Positions 13,004 to 28,026 of a stretch of 64,000 nucleotides of DNA are shown here, one piece after another. Under the pieces are notes generated by a model. That model saw only the letters and a list, made by a program, of their open reading frames with translations. It was not told where the DNA came from and made no database searches. The translations under genes and the position numbers were made by a program. The stretch is from Juglans regia (taxonomy: Eukaryota; Streptophyta; Magnoliopsida; Fagales; Juglandaceae), in the NCBI RefSeq assembly GCF_001411555.2, contig NC_049910.1:35875250-35939249 (forward strand), read 5' to 3'. Within the stretch, counting starts at the first letter, position 1; every line of letters begins with the position of its first letter.

Positions 13004-13173
13004 TCACCTGCTAGCTAGCTAGCTTCAATCAGATTGAAAAGCGCAGCTAGATCAGGAACGTTTTATTTTCATTAAAATTCAAAATTAGCTCTGCGCGCTG
13101 GTATGATCATCAAATGCTTATGCTTAAATTTTTCTCATTTTAATGCCGTCATTAAGGCGTCAAATTCCTACCA

Positions 13174-13205
<32 letters not shown>

Positions 13206-13305
13206 TGATTGTTATAATTTGCTGATCTTATTTTTTGCACAAAATTAATTGAGAATCACCCAACAAATTAAAAGCATTTATATTGAAAGAAATTACTGGG
13301 AGCAC

Positions 13306-13375
13306 TACAAAAAAAATGACTTTTTTCAACATCCTTTTTCGTCGTAAAAAGTACCTAAAATCGTCAGGAATATGT
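13306..13375. mobile_element. CACTA-type transposon terminus, remnant
   Basis: CACTACAAAAAAAATGACTT followed by TTTTTCGTCG and an inverted-type ATCGTCAGG motif resembles the terminal and subterminal repeats of plant CACTA (En/Spm) elements. Only one end is recognisable. Confidence 0.5.
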
Positions 13376-13895
13376 TTTTCTCTCGTTTTTTAATTTGGGC
13401 CTTGAGCTTTTGAGTTTCCGATCATCATTTCATTTGTACTTAGCCAAGAGAGACTCCTTTGCAAGGGAGCTCATCCACAAATTAGAAGTAATTGGCACTT
13501 CAAACAGTTTTGCCTTTTTCCCTGCGATTGTTCTTGCCGCATAAAGTCAATAAGAGTAATGAAAGATACGCAACACTTTTCACAAACAGTATTTTTCACA
13601 ATACATGATATAAAATGAGAGTATTTTTGTAAAGTGGTGTTACTTTTATACGATATTTTATAATAATACCACTCATTTTAAAACATGATTGTGAAATATA
13701 TTGTGAAAACTCAAAAATATTGTGTATTTATCCTTTTTCAGTCAAGAAACCAGCCGGAAAATTCCAGCAACACCAGGTGGTCGCAGCTGCCTCTAGTCTG
13801 TCATCTTGAGAATTAACAAACATGCATGAACTAGGCTAGTAAAACGAATTTTATATATATATATATATATGCACTACTGATAACTAGGTTTCCTG

Positions 13896-13933
<38 letters not shown>

Positions 13934-14814
13934 GCAGGGTAGTCTTTTGGATTGTACAAAGTAAGTACTGGGTTGGATCAAATTTCATATATATTTAACA
14001 TGAAATTAATTAAGGAGGTGATTTAATTATGAGGTAGGAGTATGTAGTTTTATTATATATTTGCATGCAGCATGAACTTAAATATTGAATTTACTTATCA
14101 AAAAGAAAATACTGTTTAGGCATATATATATATATATATATATATATGATGCATCAATATCATGAAGTACTTATAAGTACTTGATGGGCATGCATCATGA
14201 TCATCTAATGGGAATAATGATATATATATATATATATAAAGTAAATATATGTATACTTAAATTGTGTACAAAATAAATATTCAACAATTTTGACCAAACC
14301 GAAAGCTAGCAAAATAAAGAAATTATTTTGACCCAAGATTAATTATTTGATAATGATGCAATTAATTAAAGTTTAATTATCTTTGAATTTCGGATATATA
14401 TAAAAACAAGCTACAAATAGTTATCAAATTAGAAATAAAAGGATGACGATCATCGATATATATAAATATATATATATATTTATATATATATAACCCGGCG
14501 GCACAGGCAGCTTCTATATATCTGCTGCACAGTTAGAAGAGAAGAAAAAGAAACAAAATTTCAAAATTAATATGAATTAGGGCAGCCTGCAGGAAACTGA
14601 AGTTTAAATTAGGAGTATGAAGGAATATATGCTTATATAAATATATATATATATATATATATGTTAAGAATTCAAATTAATTAGCCATTAATAATTCAAA
14701 TCATCATCATGTCATTCATTAATTGAAAATTTTGATAAAAAAGAAAGGGATCTATCTACTACCTATATAGAAGCTTAATTATATTCAGAATTATATCATA
14801 CATATGAGAAATAC

Positions 14815-15038
14815 TTTGTGTCCCAAAAATGGGTTCCGAATTTGTGTCCCGAATAACTTTTTTTTTTTTTTTTTACTTAGTGATTAAGGAAGTGTTTTTT
14901 AATAATGTTGTGAATTTTTCATTTTTTTTAAAAATTTTTATGATGATTAAAAAAATACATGAAAAACAAAAAATAAAAATAAAAAAGTGAAATAGACTGT
15001 TCGGGATCTTTATTCGGGACCCATTTTCAGTGAACATA
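14815..15038. mobile_element. MITE with GGGTTCCGAA terminal inverted repeats
   Basis: The left end AAAATGGGTTCCGAATTTGT and TCCCGAATAA are mirrored on the right by GGGATCTTTATTCGGGACCC and ATTTTC. The interior is AT-rich without coding capacity. Length about 220 bp fits a MITE; the superfamily is unclear. Confidence 0.6.
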
Positions 15039-15074
15039 GCAATGCTATATATATAATATATATAGATATATCTA

Positions 15075-15117
<43 letters not shown>

Positions 15118-16126
15118 GAAGACAGTTAATATTTCCAAAAGCATTTTATAAAATCTATTGTAATAATGAACGTAAGATTTATATATAGATATCAATAATA
15201 ATATTAGTACCTTAAAAATATGACATTCTTATAATATATATAAATAGAAAATTTCAGTTTTTCCTAGAATTGATCAATTCAATATCCTAGCTAGTTTCTT
15301 AATTTCATATGTACATATTGAAATATATATATATATATATATATTAGCGACTATTTTGTTAAGAATTATTCTATTTTCAAATCAGTATGTAGAGCACGTA
15401 TACCTGCATCTACATCGCTTAAAATATAAGATTTGATTTGTAAAATTTAAATTTTAAATTTTTTTTCAAATCAAATTAATTATATCATGTTAACACTTTA
15501 TTATGTGTTATATATATAAATCGACATTGGTTTATAAATAAAACTTTTCTTTTATAAAATATATGGCAAGTCCTGATCATATATGGTAGCTAGCTAGTAC
15601 TGATCTTGTTTCAAAATTAAAAGTATGAAGTTAAGGATCATATTAATCATAAAAGACCACAGGACTCATCATCATGCGTTAATGATGATCTTATTATCTA
15701 TTTTCTTAAATTTTTTAACTAATTATATATAAATCTATCCATTTGGAATTAATTGCATGCTTATTGTATAAAATTGAAACTATGCATATATGGTGATCTT
15801 GTTAGTGCAATATGCATGCATAGATCATCAAGTATTTAATTACATATATATAACAAATAATACTGATAATTATAATAAGAACATATAACTAATTAGTAGT
15901 AAACTATATATATATTATGAAAATTCTATTGTATATAAATCACACTTAGTAAAATATTTATATAATTTAATTAAATTTTAAATATAAATTTTAAATTTTA
16001 TAAATTAAATTTTATCATCAACTTGAGAATATAGAATAACTCATATATTATATAAAATATGAATTAAGAGATATATAATGCTTCATAATATATATATATA
16101 TATATATACACACACCATATTGGTTT

Positions 16127-16408
16127 AAATTAGGGAACTTAAAAGGGAAAAGAAATCAGTTTTTTTTTTTTAAAAAAAATAAAAAATAAAAAATAAATAG
16201 AAAAGGGAAAAGATCAGCCATAGGTAGCTAGGGTTCTGTAAGGCGATTAAACCAATAATATCATACTGATAATCTTAATTAAACCAATAGGCTTCAATCG
16301 CCTTATAGAACCCTAGCTACCTATGGCTGATCTTTTTCTTTTTCTATTTTTTTATTTTTTATTTAAAAAAAAAAACTGATTTCTTTTCCCTTTTAAGTTC
16401 CCTAATTT
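16127..16408. repeat. Long inverted repeat (about 115-bp arms, 46-bp loop)
   Basis: The left arm 16127-16248 starts AAATTAGGGAACTTAAAAGG and ends AAGGCGATT; the right arm 16295-16408 is its reverse complement with only a few mismatches and small A/T-length differences. A transcript would fold into one long hairpin. It could be a foldback element, a young small-RNA precursor, or an inverted assembly chimera near the gap 300 bp away. Confidence 0.9.
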
Positions 16409-16409
16409 G

Positions 16410-16459
16410 CTCAGAGTTCTAATTGTTAACCATGACTAGTTAACAATATGATCTCTGAG
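16410..16459. repeat. Short nested hairpin next to the long inverted repeat
   Basis: CTCAGAG (16410-16416) pairs with CTCTGAG (16453-16459), and inside them ATTGTTAAC (16422-16430) pairs with GTTAACAAT (16439-16447) around an 8-base loop. Confidence 0.75.
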
Positions 16460-16528
16460 TTTGCTAGCTAGTCCTTCTCTTCACGGCCTAGCAGTTTTCT
16501 TGTTTTTCTTTTTCTTGCTATTTCTCAG

Positions 16529-16703
16529 ATGTGTCTTGATAGACAAGAAAGTCCTTCTCAGATGTGTCGTGAAGGGACTAAGAATGCCAACCGGTTTACT
16601 TCGTCGGAAACATTGAATTCCGGTAGTACTGCCATTAATGGAAGACCAAAAGCCAAAGAAGACAGCGTTCAAAACTATGTTGATCAAGGTGCTTCAGGAA
16701 AAC
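16529..16703 (+). pseudogene. Unrecognised open fragment cut by the gap, possible zinc-finger paralogue
   Basis: An open frame from ATG at 16529 runs into the N run. It is polar and Ser/Lys rich and holds INGRPKAKED, weakly like the QDGKPKAIKE of the zinc-finger protein upstream; the pyrimidine-rich leader is also similar in style. No domain is visible. A paralogue 5' end truncated by the gap is a guess. Confidence 0.25.
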
Positions 16704-16803
16704 NNNNNNNNNNNNNNNNNNNNNNNNNNNNNNNNNNNNNNNNNNNNNNNNNNNNNNNNNNNNNNNNNNNNNNNNNNNNNNNNNNNNNNNNNNNNNNNNN
16801 NNN
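16704..16803. other. Assembly gap (100 N)
   Basis: Exactly 100 unknown bases, a conventional placeholder of unspecified size. Sequence on the left is spacer with a gene fragment, on the right the interior of a copia integrase, so the two sides need not be adjacent. Confidence 0.99.
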
Positions 16804-18788
16804 TGCATAGGCTACACATCCAAACACCCTCAAGGAATGATACTTTGAGGGTTTTCCAGACCACATTTGTTGTGGGGTTTTGAAACCTATTGCAGCTGAG
16901 GGGCTTCTATTAATTAAATGTACTATTGTGGTAACAGCTTCAGCCTAGAATTGTTTTGGTAGACCTAAGTTTGACAACAAGCATCTTACCCTCTCCAAAA
17001 TGGTCATATTCATCCTCTCAGCAAGGCCATTTTATTGAGGGGTTTACCTTACTATTTTGTGCCTTACTATTCCTTCTCTTTGACAAAACATGTTAAACTC
17101 ATTTGATAGAAACTCTAGCCCATTATCTATTCTGAACTTGTTCACCTTCCTCCCAACTTGATTTTCAACTAAGGTTTTCCATTCCTTGAACTTATTAAAA
17201 GTATCACTTTTGTTTTTAAGTATGCATACCTTTCTTGAGTAATCATCTATGATGGATACAAAATAATTTCCTTTACCATGAGAATTGACCCTTGCAGGAC
17301 CCCACAAGTCTGAGTGAATATAATCCAACACTAGTTTAGTCTGATGAATTGCAGCTTTAAAGCTGACCCTTGTAGACTTTCCAAGTATGCAATCTTCACA
17401 AAATGATAGTTCTCTTATATGTTTCTCACCTAGCAGCCCTTGTTTCTGAAGTTCTTGAAGACCTCTTTGACTGACATACCCAGACATCTTGAATGACATA
17501 TCCCAACCTCATGTGCTATAGCACAACCTTGTCTTCCATTTTGGCCTGTACAAAAGATGCCTCCCCTATAACTGTTTTTCCTATGAGTGTGTAAAGGCCA
17601 TTTTTAATTACTCCCTTCATCACTGTTAGTGAGTCCTTAGCAAACCTCAATGTCCCTGATTCCGACTTAAAGGTACACCCAGATTGATCCAACATTCTCT
17701 GCCCAGATTGATCCAACATTCCCAGAGAAATTAAATTTTTCTTCAGTTCAGGTATGTATCTCACCTCCTTTAGTACTATATCCATACCATCATGCATCAT
17801 AATTCTGACTGACCCTATTCCCAAGATTTTATAGGACTTCTTGTTGCCTAAGATTACATGCCCTCCATCTAACTCAGTGAAGGGTTTCAAACCATGATTT
17901 TGAGGAATACATATGGAATGAGCACCCTGAGTCTACGATCCACTATTTATCTGAATCTACCTCAGATGCATTCAATACTTCAGCACTGTCGTATCCATCT
18001 AATACAATAGCAACATTCCCTTCCTCTTTAGATTTATTTGCAAGGTTTTGTTTCCTCTCAAGACAATCCCTTTTAAAATATCACTCTTTGTGGCATACAA
18101 AACATTTTAGTTGCTTCCCATTTGATTTTGATCTTACTTTATTATTCTTCCCTTTATGACTATGTTTTTCTAATCTTCCTCTTATAGTCAAACCCTCCCC
18201 AGTTTTTGGTTTATTTTTTGCCTTGTTTTGCAATTCCCTCGAGTGCAAGACAGATTGTACATCATCCAAGGTTAAGGTTTCTCTACCATACGTCATGGTT
18301 TCCTTCAAATTTGCATATGAAGTGTCTAAAGAACTTAGCAGAAGAATAACTTGATCTTCATCATCTATGTTTGCAAGATCTAAAATAATCTTGTTAAACT
18401 CATCAAGATGCTCATAGACATACATGGTGTCATTTTGAATGTGTAGAGTCTGGTTTTCTTATGCAGGCAATTTGCCAAGGACTTAGTCATGTAAAGATTT
18501 TCTAGTTTCAGCCATATACCTGCTGCTGTCTCCTCCTTGGCAACTTTTCTCAAAACCTTATCACCAAGAGACAGAATAATGGTGTTGTGAGCCTTCTACA
18601 AGATCTTAGTTTTCTCCATGTTTGGTTAAAAACCCAAGTTCTTGTCACCAAGAAGTGCATCCTGTAGACCTTGTTGAACAAAGAAGTGCTTGCATCTTGA
18701 CTCTCCATAGACCAAAATCATTTTTTCTAGTAAACTTCTCAACATCAAACTTGGCTGCCCCCATAGAAACCTGGCTCTTGATGCCACT
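16804..18788 (-). mobile_element. Ty1/copia retrotransposon, decayed internal region
   Basis: Reverse-strand copia coding sequence. From right to left: primer-binding site (18774-18786), gag from ATG at 18764, gag body with ILSLGDKVLRK and LKLENLYMTKSLAN, a zinc-knuckle remnant CFVCHKE, a protease remnant near 17900-17940, a pre-integrase segment, then integrase with HSDLWGP, SIIDDYSRK and FRIDNGLEF, ending at the gap after VFGCVAYA. There are several frameshifts and stops plus a short internal duplication of MLDQSG near 17700. Reverse transcriptase, RNase H and the 3' LTR are missing, lost in the gap or deleted. Not autonomous. Confidence 0.9.
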
Positions 18789-19275
18789 TGTTATATTTCA
18801 AAGATTACTTTGTAATCACAGTTGCAGCTTGAATGCCAAGAATTGCCAAGAAGAGTACAGGAACTTATGAAAGCAATGTTAAAACAATGTAAAGAACACC
18901 AAGAGATTACATGGTTCGATCCTAGTGATCTACATCCACAGCAGGAACCATCTAAAAAGGTTTATTAAGGATAAAAATCACAAGTGCCAGATTACAAAAA
19001 TCAACATCCCTCTCTTAGTTCACTCGATTCTTGAAGAAGAATTTGTCAACTCACAATCACGATCTCTCCTCTTTGTCTTTCCTCTTTGTGATTTTCTCTC
19101 AACCTTGCATTCACATGTGTTTACAATACAATGCATATCACATATTTATAGTCCTCATTGGACTAATTATAACAAGAAACAGAAGCCTCTTCTCTGCCAC
19201 CTCAGCATATCCTTGATGAGTTTTGATTTATTGACTACCAGCTTCTCTTGTGTATTGTATAAATGGTTGACATCA
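18789..19275 (-). mobile_element. Copia LTR (right copy)
   Basis: Same 487-bp TG...CA sequence as 162-648. Here it is still attached to the internal region at 16804-18788, of which it is the 5' LTR on the reverse strand. Confidence 0.75.
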
Positions 19276-19464
19276 CAATAGATTAAGTTAGGATTTCATT
19301 TTTGGTTTCTACACTATGCATTATACATATTTGATCATTTTAGAGTCATTGATATATTTCTAAGTCGGTATGAAAAACTCGTTATCCACACGAGTATTTC
19401 TTTCTTTCTCTGAACCCTCAAAGCCACCTGCCCTACAGAACCAAATGAGGTGTAAGAAACCAGG

Positions 19465-19493
19465 AGGTGATAGCCATGCAAGGTGAAGAATGG
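19465..19493 (+). promoter_or_regulatory. Legumin box with RY motif, second copy
   Basis: Identical to the legumin box at 838-866, with CATGCA at its core; a TATAAAT follows at 19556-19562, upstream of the second globulin copy. Confidence 0.8.
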
Positions 19494-19625
19494 CGAGAGA
19501 TTTCTTACCCACCTTCTCATGTGTGTCTCTCCCTAGCTCATCCACTTTTATCTCCTATAAATTTCCACCACTTCCCCTCATCAAGACCCAAAGCATCCAT
19601 CCCCGGCCATCGATTAGACCTCACC

Positions 19626-21495
19626 ATGGCCAAGCCTCTCTTACTCATCTCTTTCTCTCTCTGCTTGCTTCTGCTCTTCAATGGCTGCCTAGCTCAAAGT
19701 AGTGGACGTCAACAACAAAGGTTTGGCCAGGGCCAAATTAATAGGCTTGATGCCCTCGAACCACTAACTGCATTGAGGCTGAAGCCGGAGTGATCGAGTC
19801 CTGGGACCCCAACCACCAGCAATTTCAGTGCGCCGGGGTGGCCGTCGTTCTGCGTACCATTGAGCCTAACAGCCTTATCTTGCCTCAATAAAACAACACT
19901 CCCCAACTCACGCATCTACATTCTCAAAGGTGAATGAATTCAGAAACTAGCAATGATATGCGATTTAATTAAAACAATGTGGTCGTGATTATTAATGCAT
20001 GGTTATTTTCTGAGTGTACAAGTAGGGTACCGGGGTTCTATTTCCTGGGTGTCCTGAAACATTCGAAGAATCTCAACAAGGACAAGGACAAGGCCAGAGC
20101 CGTAGGTTCCAGCAAGACCGGCACAAGAAGATTCGACACTTCTGAGAGGGTGACATCCTTGCATTCCCTGCAGGAGTAGCCCATTGGTGCTACAACAACA
20201 GAGATAGCCCTGTCATTGCAGTCAGTCTCCTTGACACTAACAACAATGCCAATCAACTTGACCAGAACCTGAGAGTAAGATATTCACATTCCTCATAATA
20301 CCATTTTCTGCAACTCATGTCGTAGTAATGCATGCCTCAATTCCTTGTCTATCTCTATTAATTTACTTGAGGTCTTCAGTATTTTTTTTTCAAATTAAGT
20401 TTGCATGGATGTGCTAATTACTGTATTGCTTGGTATGCAGACAATAGAATTTCTACCTTGCTGGGAACCCTAACGACGAATTACGGCCACAAGGGCAGCA
20501 ACAATATGAACAGCATCGCCGCCAGCAACAATGGCGTGAAGGTGAGCGTGGGGAGCATGAACAAATGGGCTTAGGCAACAATGTATTCAATGGCTTTGAT
20601 GTGGAGTTTTTGGCGGACGCTTTCAACGTGGATGTTGAGACAGCAAGAAGACTTTAGGGGCGACAGCAAGAAGGGCATAGTGAAAGTGGAAGGCGAGCTG
20701 CAAGTGACCAGGCCGCGATGGTCAAGGGATGAGCACGAGCGTGAGGAGAGGCGAGAGAGAGAACGTGAGAGAGAGTGGGAACGCGAGCGCCAGCAGAGTC
20801 GACGTGGTGGACGTGATGACAATGGTCTTGAGGAGACCATCTACGTTGCGAGGCTTAGGGAGAACATTGGCGACCCTTCCTGCGCCGACATCTTCAAGGA
20901 AGAAGCCGGTCGCATCAGCACTATCAACAGCCACAATCTCCTAGTCCTCTGATGTCTCCAACTCAGCGCCAAGAGGGGAGCTCTCTACAGGGTAATTGAG
21001 AAATGAACTCTGCTACTGTCAGTGATGAATCCTGAAAATATATGTGTATATATGCAGGATGCTCTGTATGTTCCACACTAGAACCTGAATGTCCACACCG
21101 TGGTGTATGCCATAAGGGGTCGCGTGGAGTTTCAGGTGGTCGACAACTATGGTCAGACCGTGTTCGACGACGAACTCAGAGAGGGTCAGATCCTAACAAT
21201 CCCGCAGAACTTCGATGTTGTAAAATGAGCAAGAGACGAGGGTTTCGAGTGGGTTGCCTTCAAGACTAATGAGAACGCCATGATTAGTCCTCTTGCAGGA
21301 AGAACCTTAGCCATCAGGGCCTTGCCAGAGGAAGTGCTGGCAAATGCCTTCCAAATCTCGAAAGAGGAAGCAAGGAGGCTCAAATTTAAAGCCATCAGGG
21401 CCTTGCCAAAGGAAGTGTTGGCAAATGCCTTCCAAATCTCGAAAGAGGAAGCAAGAAGGCTCAAATTTAACAGGCAGGATAGCACTTCAGCTCAC

Positions 21496-21526
<31 letters not shown>

Positions 21527-21555
21527 CTTCCTCTGAGGGGAGGGCTGCAGCTTAA
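19626..21555 (+). pseudogene. 11S globulin pseudogene, copy 2
   Basis: Same gene as copy 1, with exons 19626-19929, 20026-20274, 20441-20991 and 21058-21555. It shares the exon 1 frameshift and stop, the shifted exon 3 start, the two exon 4 stops and the 81-bp repeat at 21310-21471, so these lesions predate the duplication. It differs from copy 1 in about a dozen substitutions and two small indels confined to exons 3-4: it has the extra G that keeps [10 protein letters not shown] readable (about 20616), but adds its own changes such as a stop replacing Arg after NLLVL (about 20950). It cannot make a full storage protein. Confidence 0.9.
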
Positions 21556-22845
21556 TGTCAAGATGTAATCTTAGTGCCATGCATGCTGCCCGTAGTTTTG
21601 ATCTCGGTTGCTCGATCGGCTCTTAGCCTCGACAATAGGAAGATCAGAGTAAATAAAACCCTTAAAAATGGCATCGTATATGAAAATGTACAAGGAGTGG
21701 AGCCAAAGTTTGTAATATGTTGCAACCTCTTTCTTTTAATATGCCTGCCTATTAATTTGCATGTCTGTTCAAGATTTTGATATATGAAATGCCATCTTAT
21801 CATTTTTATTTATATAAATCATATTGAATGGCCAATCTTATCACAGTCTTTGTTGGTAAAATGTCTCAGTCAATTGTCCATATTGTAGCAGTAGTTTTTG
21901 TCTCACATGCTTTGGTAACTTCCAGATAAGGGACCAATTCGCTGAGTACAGCTTATGAGAGTCTAGTAATCTGTTCACAATTTCTATTTTGTAGTCTGAT
22001 TTAACTTCAGAATGAATTTCTAACCGTCAGTCTTTCCCATTTTCTATTGCCTTCATCGTCTGGAAAAGAACTCCTTATGGGACACATCCCATCCGACCAG
22101 TTATATTCCAAATCATTATAATTTATCACCCAAAACCAAAAAGGAAAAGGAAAAGTCATCAAAAAGAGGTTCTAAGAACAAAGTAATTGCGAGCTTAACT
22201 GGGTTTTCTTAGGCCAGATATTATCAGTATTGGTCAAGTACCTTATCAGTGATCAGTTGAAGTTCCTCAGTGCCTACATATTCATTCAATTCCAAGATGA
22301 CTTTTAACTTATGCAGAGTCTTTCTCCCAGCCATATGTCAGGAAAATCTATATTAGGGAACAGTACAAGGAGCACATGACCTTGTTGCTCATTACCTGAA
22401 CAGGGGTGAAGGCTTCTTGTTTATAGAGAAATAGTTGGGTATATTAGAAGATAATATTTTGTAACTAAATTAGCATTATACAATAAATAGAACCTTCCTT
22501 AGTGTCAATACTAACATTTTGATTTCCTCTGTTTTTTGAAAGATATCATTATATGTGAGCCTGCAAATCAAATTCTTTTAGATATCTATCACATTCATAA
22601 GTGATGGAAACAGCAGTATATACTTAGTTAGGATTTATCGAAAACACTTTTCTTAATGAAAAATTATATACCATCCATTAGTTAGATGGTACATTTCCCG
22701 TAACAGACAACAAACCCTAAACCTGACCCTTGATACAGACACAGCTTTCTCATACCACAAATAGGTGAATCACTAGATATCAAACGCATTCGGACATGAA
22801 ACTCGACACAACAGTTGCAAAAGGACATAAAAAAAGAAGTCTAGA
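21556..22845. other. Intergenic spacer, second copy
   Basis: Same content as 2930-4219: globulin 3' flank with AATAAA near 21652, then AT-rich sequence without a supported gene. Confidence 0.6.
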
Positions 22846-25173
<2,328 letters not shown>

Positions 25174-25179
25174 TCTCAA

Positions 25180-25210
<31 letters not shown>

Positions 25211-26165
25211 GTGTATTTGTTTCTGTTTTCCAGTTTCTCTTGCTGTTACTTTCCTCTTTATCGGCCTTAGAACAACACTATCAGTACGTGTGGCTATTAT
25301 CAGTTTCTGGGCTGAACATATTAAACGTGGCATAAATATGGTCTTTTTACAGCCGTTTGTTATTTCAACGGATAAAACTAAAAGACATTATATAAAATAA
25401 ATTTATAAATTAATATAATTTGATAAAATTTATTAAATTTATTTTATAATAAAAATAATTTTATAATTTAATATATCACATCAAAACAAATTAATTTATA
25501 AATTTATTTTTATAGTCTAAAATATTTTTCTATCAATAATTCTATCCCAAACGATACTTTTTCTGTGGCCATTATTATTCTATTTCTTTTTACCAAATAT
25601 AACTATTTTATTTTATTTTATTTTTTTGTGAATAAACAGTACATAAAAAGGTTACACATCCTCCACACTCCACATTTGAGTGATTATACTTCCAGTAAGT
25701 TAGTAACCGTTAAAAACGTGCTCTTCCTCACGCACGCAATGACGTCAGTTTTAAATGTTTTATTGACCGAAATATGAAAACGGAATACACGATTTCGACA
25801 GTCTTTCCTCATTTATGCACGTTTGAATTGAAGCTCCAGCAGTTGTGTATTATAATAGAGGCAAGTGATTTTAGAAGATACTGATTTGAGAGCATAAAAG
25901 AAGATAAGGAACAGTCTTATAGAATCAGATATTGCACTTCAAAGTAAGCTTGGCAATGGCAAGGCAAGGCAAGCCACAACATCCAGTATAAGCATCCAGA
26001 ACAGATACATGAAGAAGATTGACTCATTCCTTCTCTCACTTTCGATTCATTGCCGGCCACATCAAATGATTCGGAAACAAAGACTAGATTGCTCTCTTTG
26101 GCACACCGGCTCATGAATATGCCAACCTTCCATAGCTAACTAATAATTCTGTAAAGTAAAATCAC
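25174..26165. other. Reductase upstream spacer, second copy
   Basis: (CT)n at 25179-25206, AT-rich spacer, the ACGCACGCAATGACGTCAG block near 25730, and the left target duplication AAAATCAC at 26158-26165. No gene seen. Confidence 0.75.
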
Positions 26166-26641
26166 TAATGTTTTGAATACCGTACCAGATGGCGTACCGG
26201 TCAAGACACTGAAACGAAATATTTCGGTACCGGTACCGTTTCGTGTACCGTTTCGGGATAGTCGATATATGAATAAATTATATATATAAATATATATAAC
26301 AATTATATTCTAAAATAATAGTTTATATATGAATAAATTATATATAAATACATACATACATATAAATTATAAATAGTCTAATCTAAATTGGGAATCAAAA
26401 AATAAACTTGTAGTTTGAAAAAACGAAAAAAAAAAAAAAAAAGCACAGGCCGAAATATCGGCCGGTACCGGCCGAAATATAGGCCGGTACAGGCCGAAAT
26501 TTAGGCCGAAACGGCCGGTATCGGCCGGTACGGCCGGTATTTTGGCCGGTACGGTATATATCTAGTACCTGTACCGGCCGGACGGCCGAAACGAAAAATT
26601 TCGGCCGTACCGGCCGGTACGGTACGAAATTAAAAACATTG
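26166..26641. mobile_element. hAT-like MITE with complete 8-bp target duplication
   Basis: Same element as 7540-7993 but 476 bp, with a longer A tract and an extra GGCCGGTACGGCC-type unit. AAAATCAC occurs at 26158-26165 and again at 26642-26649, a clean 8-bp target duplication, which with the inverted ends points to the hAT superfamily. Confidence 0.8.
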
Positions 26642-26649
26642 AAAATCAC

Positions 26650-27325
26650 TATCTCTTAGGAGTGTAGAATCGGACCGGAATTTCTCCCAGTCCGGTCCAA
26701 AACCTGAATCTGGGTGTATCCAGATGTATCCGAGCGGTTATCCACACCCGGGCAATTGAGAGAAATACGGATCCAGTTTTATGACACGGTTATCTATAAC
26801 CGATTTCCCTTTTAAAAAAATAAAATAAAATAAAATTCCTGCTTCCAATTAGTTACTATGTAAAGAGTAGTAGCATTGTATTAGTCTAATTAGTTATGAT
26901 GTATTATTTATTTTGTTATTTGTAAATTAATATTTTGCATTGTGATGTAACAATAATATTATTTATTTTGCATTGTTATTTATTTTGTTATTTTTTTTAA
27001 AAAAAAAGTTTAGAAAGTATTTAAATTATTTTTTTTTTAAATCTGGCAATTTAAATATAATATCATAATTTTTTTTTAAAAAAGTGCTATAAAAATATTT
27101 TTTAAAATTGAAACAGTTTTTTTTATTAAGAATATTAATAAATCCAGTTACAATCCAGATATCTGAATTTATAGCTAAAAAAGAAAAAAAAAAACGTATT
27201 GAATCTGATTGTCCGTCCGAATGATTTCTAAATTAATTCAGGCAGATAATCATCCAGTTTTTTAAATCTAGATCTGAATTCAATTATAACCGGATATCCG
27301 AATCCAAATCCGATAGTGCAACCCT
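26650..27325. mobile_element. Degenerate hAT-like MITE
   Basis: Left end TAGGAGTGTAGAATCGGACC and right end ATCCGATAGTGCAACCCTA form an imperfect inverted pair, with subterminal CCGGTT/AACCGG motifs and an AT-rich centre. I could not find a matching target duplication. Confidence 0.5.
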
Positions 27326-28026
27326 ACTTGAGATGAGCTAAGATGAGTTGAGATAGTTTGTGAATAGTAATGAGATAAGTTGTGAATAGTAGTGAGATTT
27401 GTAAGTTAAAGTTGCTGAATAATAATGAATAGTAGTGAGATGAGTTGAGATGACTTGCGAATCCAAACAAGGTTCCCAGCGGTACAAAATACAAATACTC
27501 ATGGCCATGGGGCGAAATACAAACACACGACAAATAACTTAAATGTAAAGCTAGAGTCCTAATGCCTAACAAAGGGGGCTAGGTAGGCTACTGGGCCGTC
27601 CCATTAAAGTAAACAGCAAAATAAACCTAAACTAAGATAAGTGGCCCGTCTGGAGCCCGTCCTTCAAGCGAAGTGAAATGAACTAGTTGACTTCAACTCA
27701 GCACCCTTACTCCGAGCTTGCCACTGCTGTTACAAATTCAAAATCCACTGCTGCTCAAACAGAAAGTAATCTAATCATGAAAATAGGGAGGGAAAAAACA
27801 TACATACTGATACAGACCAAGTCCTTGCCTTAATATGTAACAGTTTAGCCCGAGTGAATTTTTGTCATCTCATCCACATCTAATTCGATTTCTAACACCT
27901 TTGAATCCACTTCCATGCTGGAATTACTGGTAGAGGAACCCATGTTTTTCAATCATCACCACCACTCTTTCTAACATGAGGAAAAAACTGGTTCAAGTAA
28001 AATTAGCTTTAAACTTGTGGGGCGGC
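27326..28026. other. Spacer downstream of peptidase-like copy A
   Basis: First a truncated MITE-like stretch built of GATGAG and TTGTGAATAGTA units (27330-27475), then, from about 27480, sequence shared with 41103 onward and 51040 onward. The shared part is the 3' flank of the peptidase-like gene, including a segment with CAAGTCCTTGCCTTAATATG. No gene seen. Confidence 0.65.

Larger units (their letters stand above)
13004..16126. other. AT-rich spacer with many (AT)n tracts
   Basis: No gene supported in 3.1 kb. It contains at least nine (AT)n microsatellites, for example near 13182-13204, 13901-13930, 14122-14147, 14642-14662, 15085-15114, 15323-15344 and 16089-16108, plus the transposon remnants listed separately. 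Confidence 0.8.

Noticed and set aside
13100..16110. Dense (AT)n tracts as a replication origin or matrix-attachment region
   Set aside because: Composition alone cannot support either; plant spacers often look like this.
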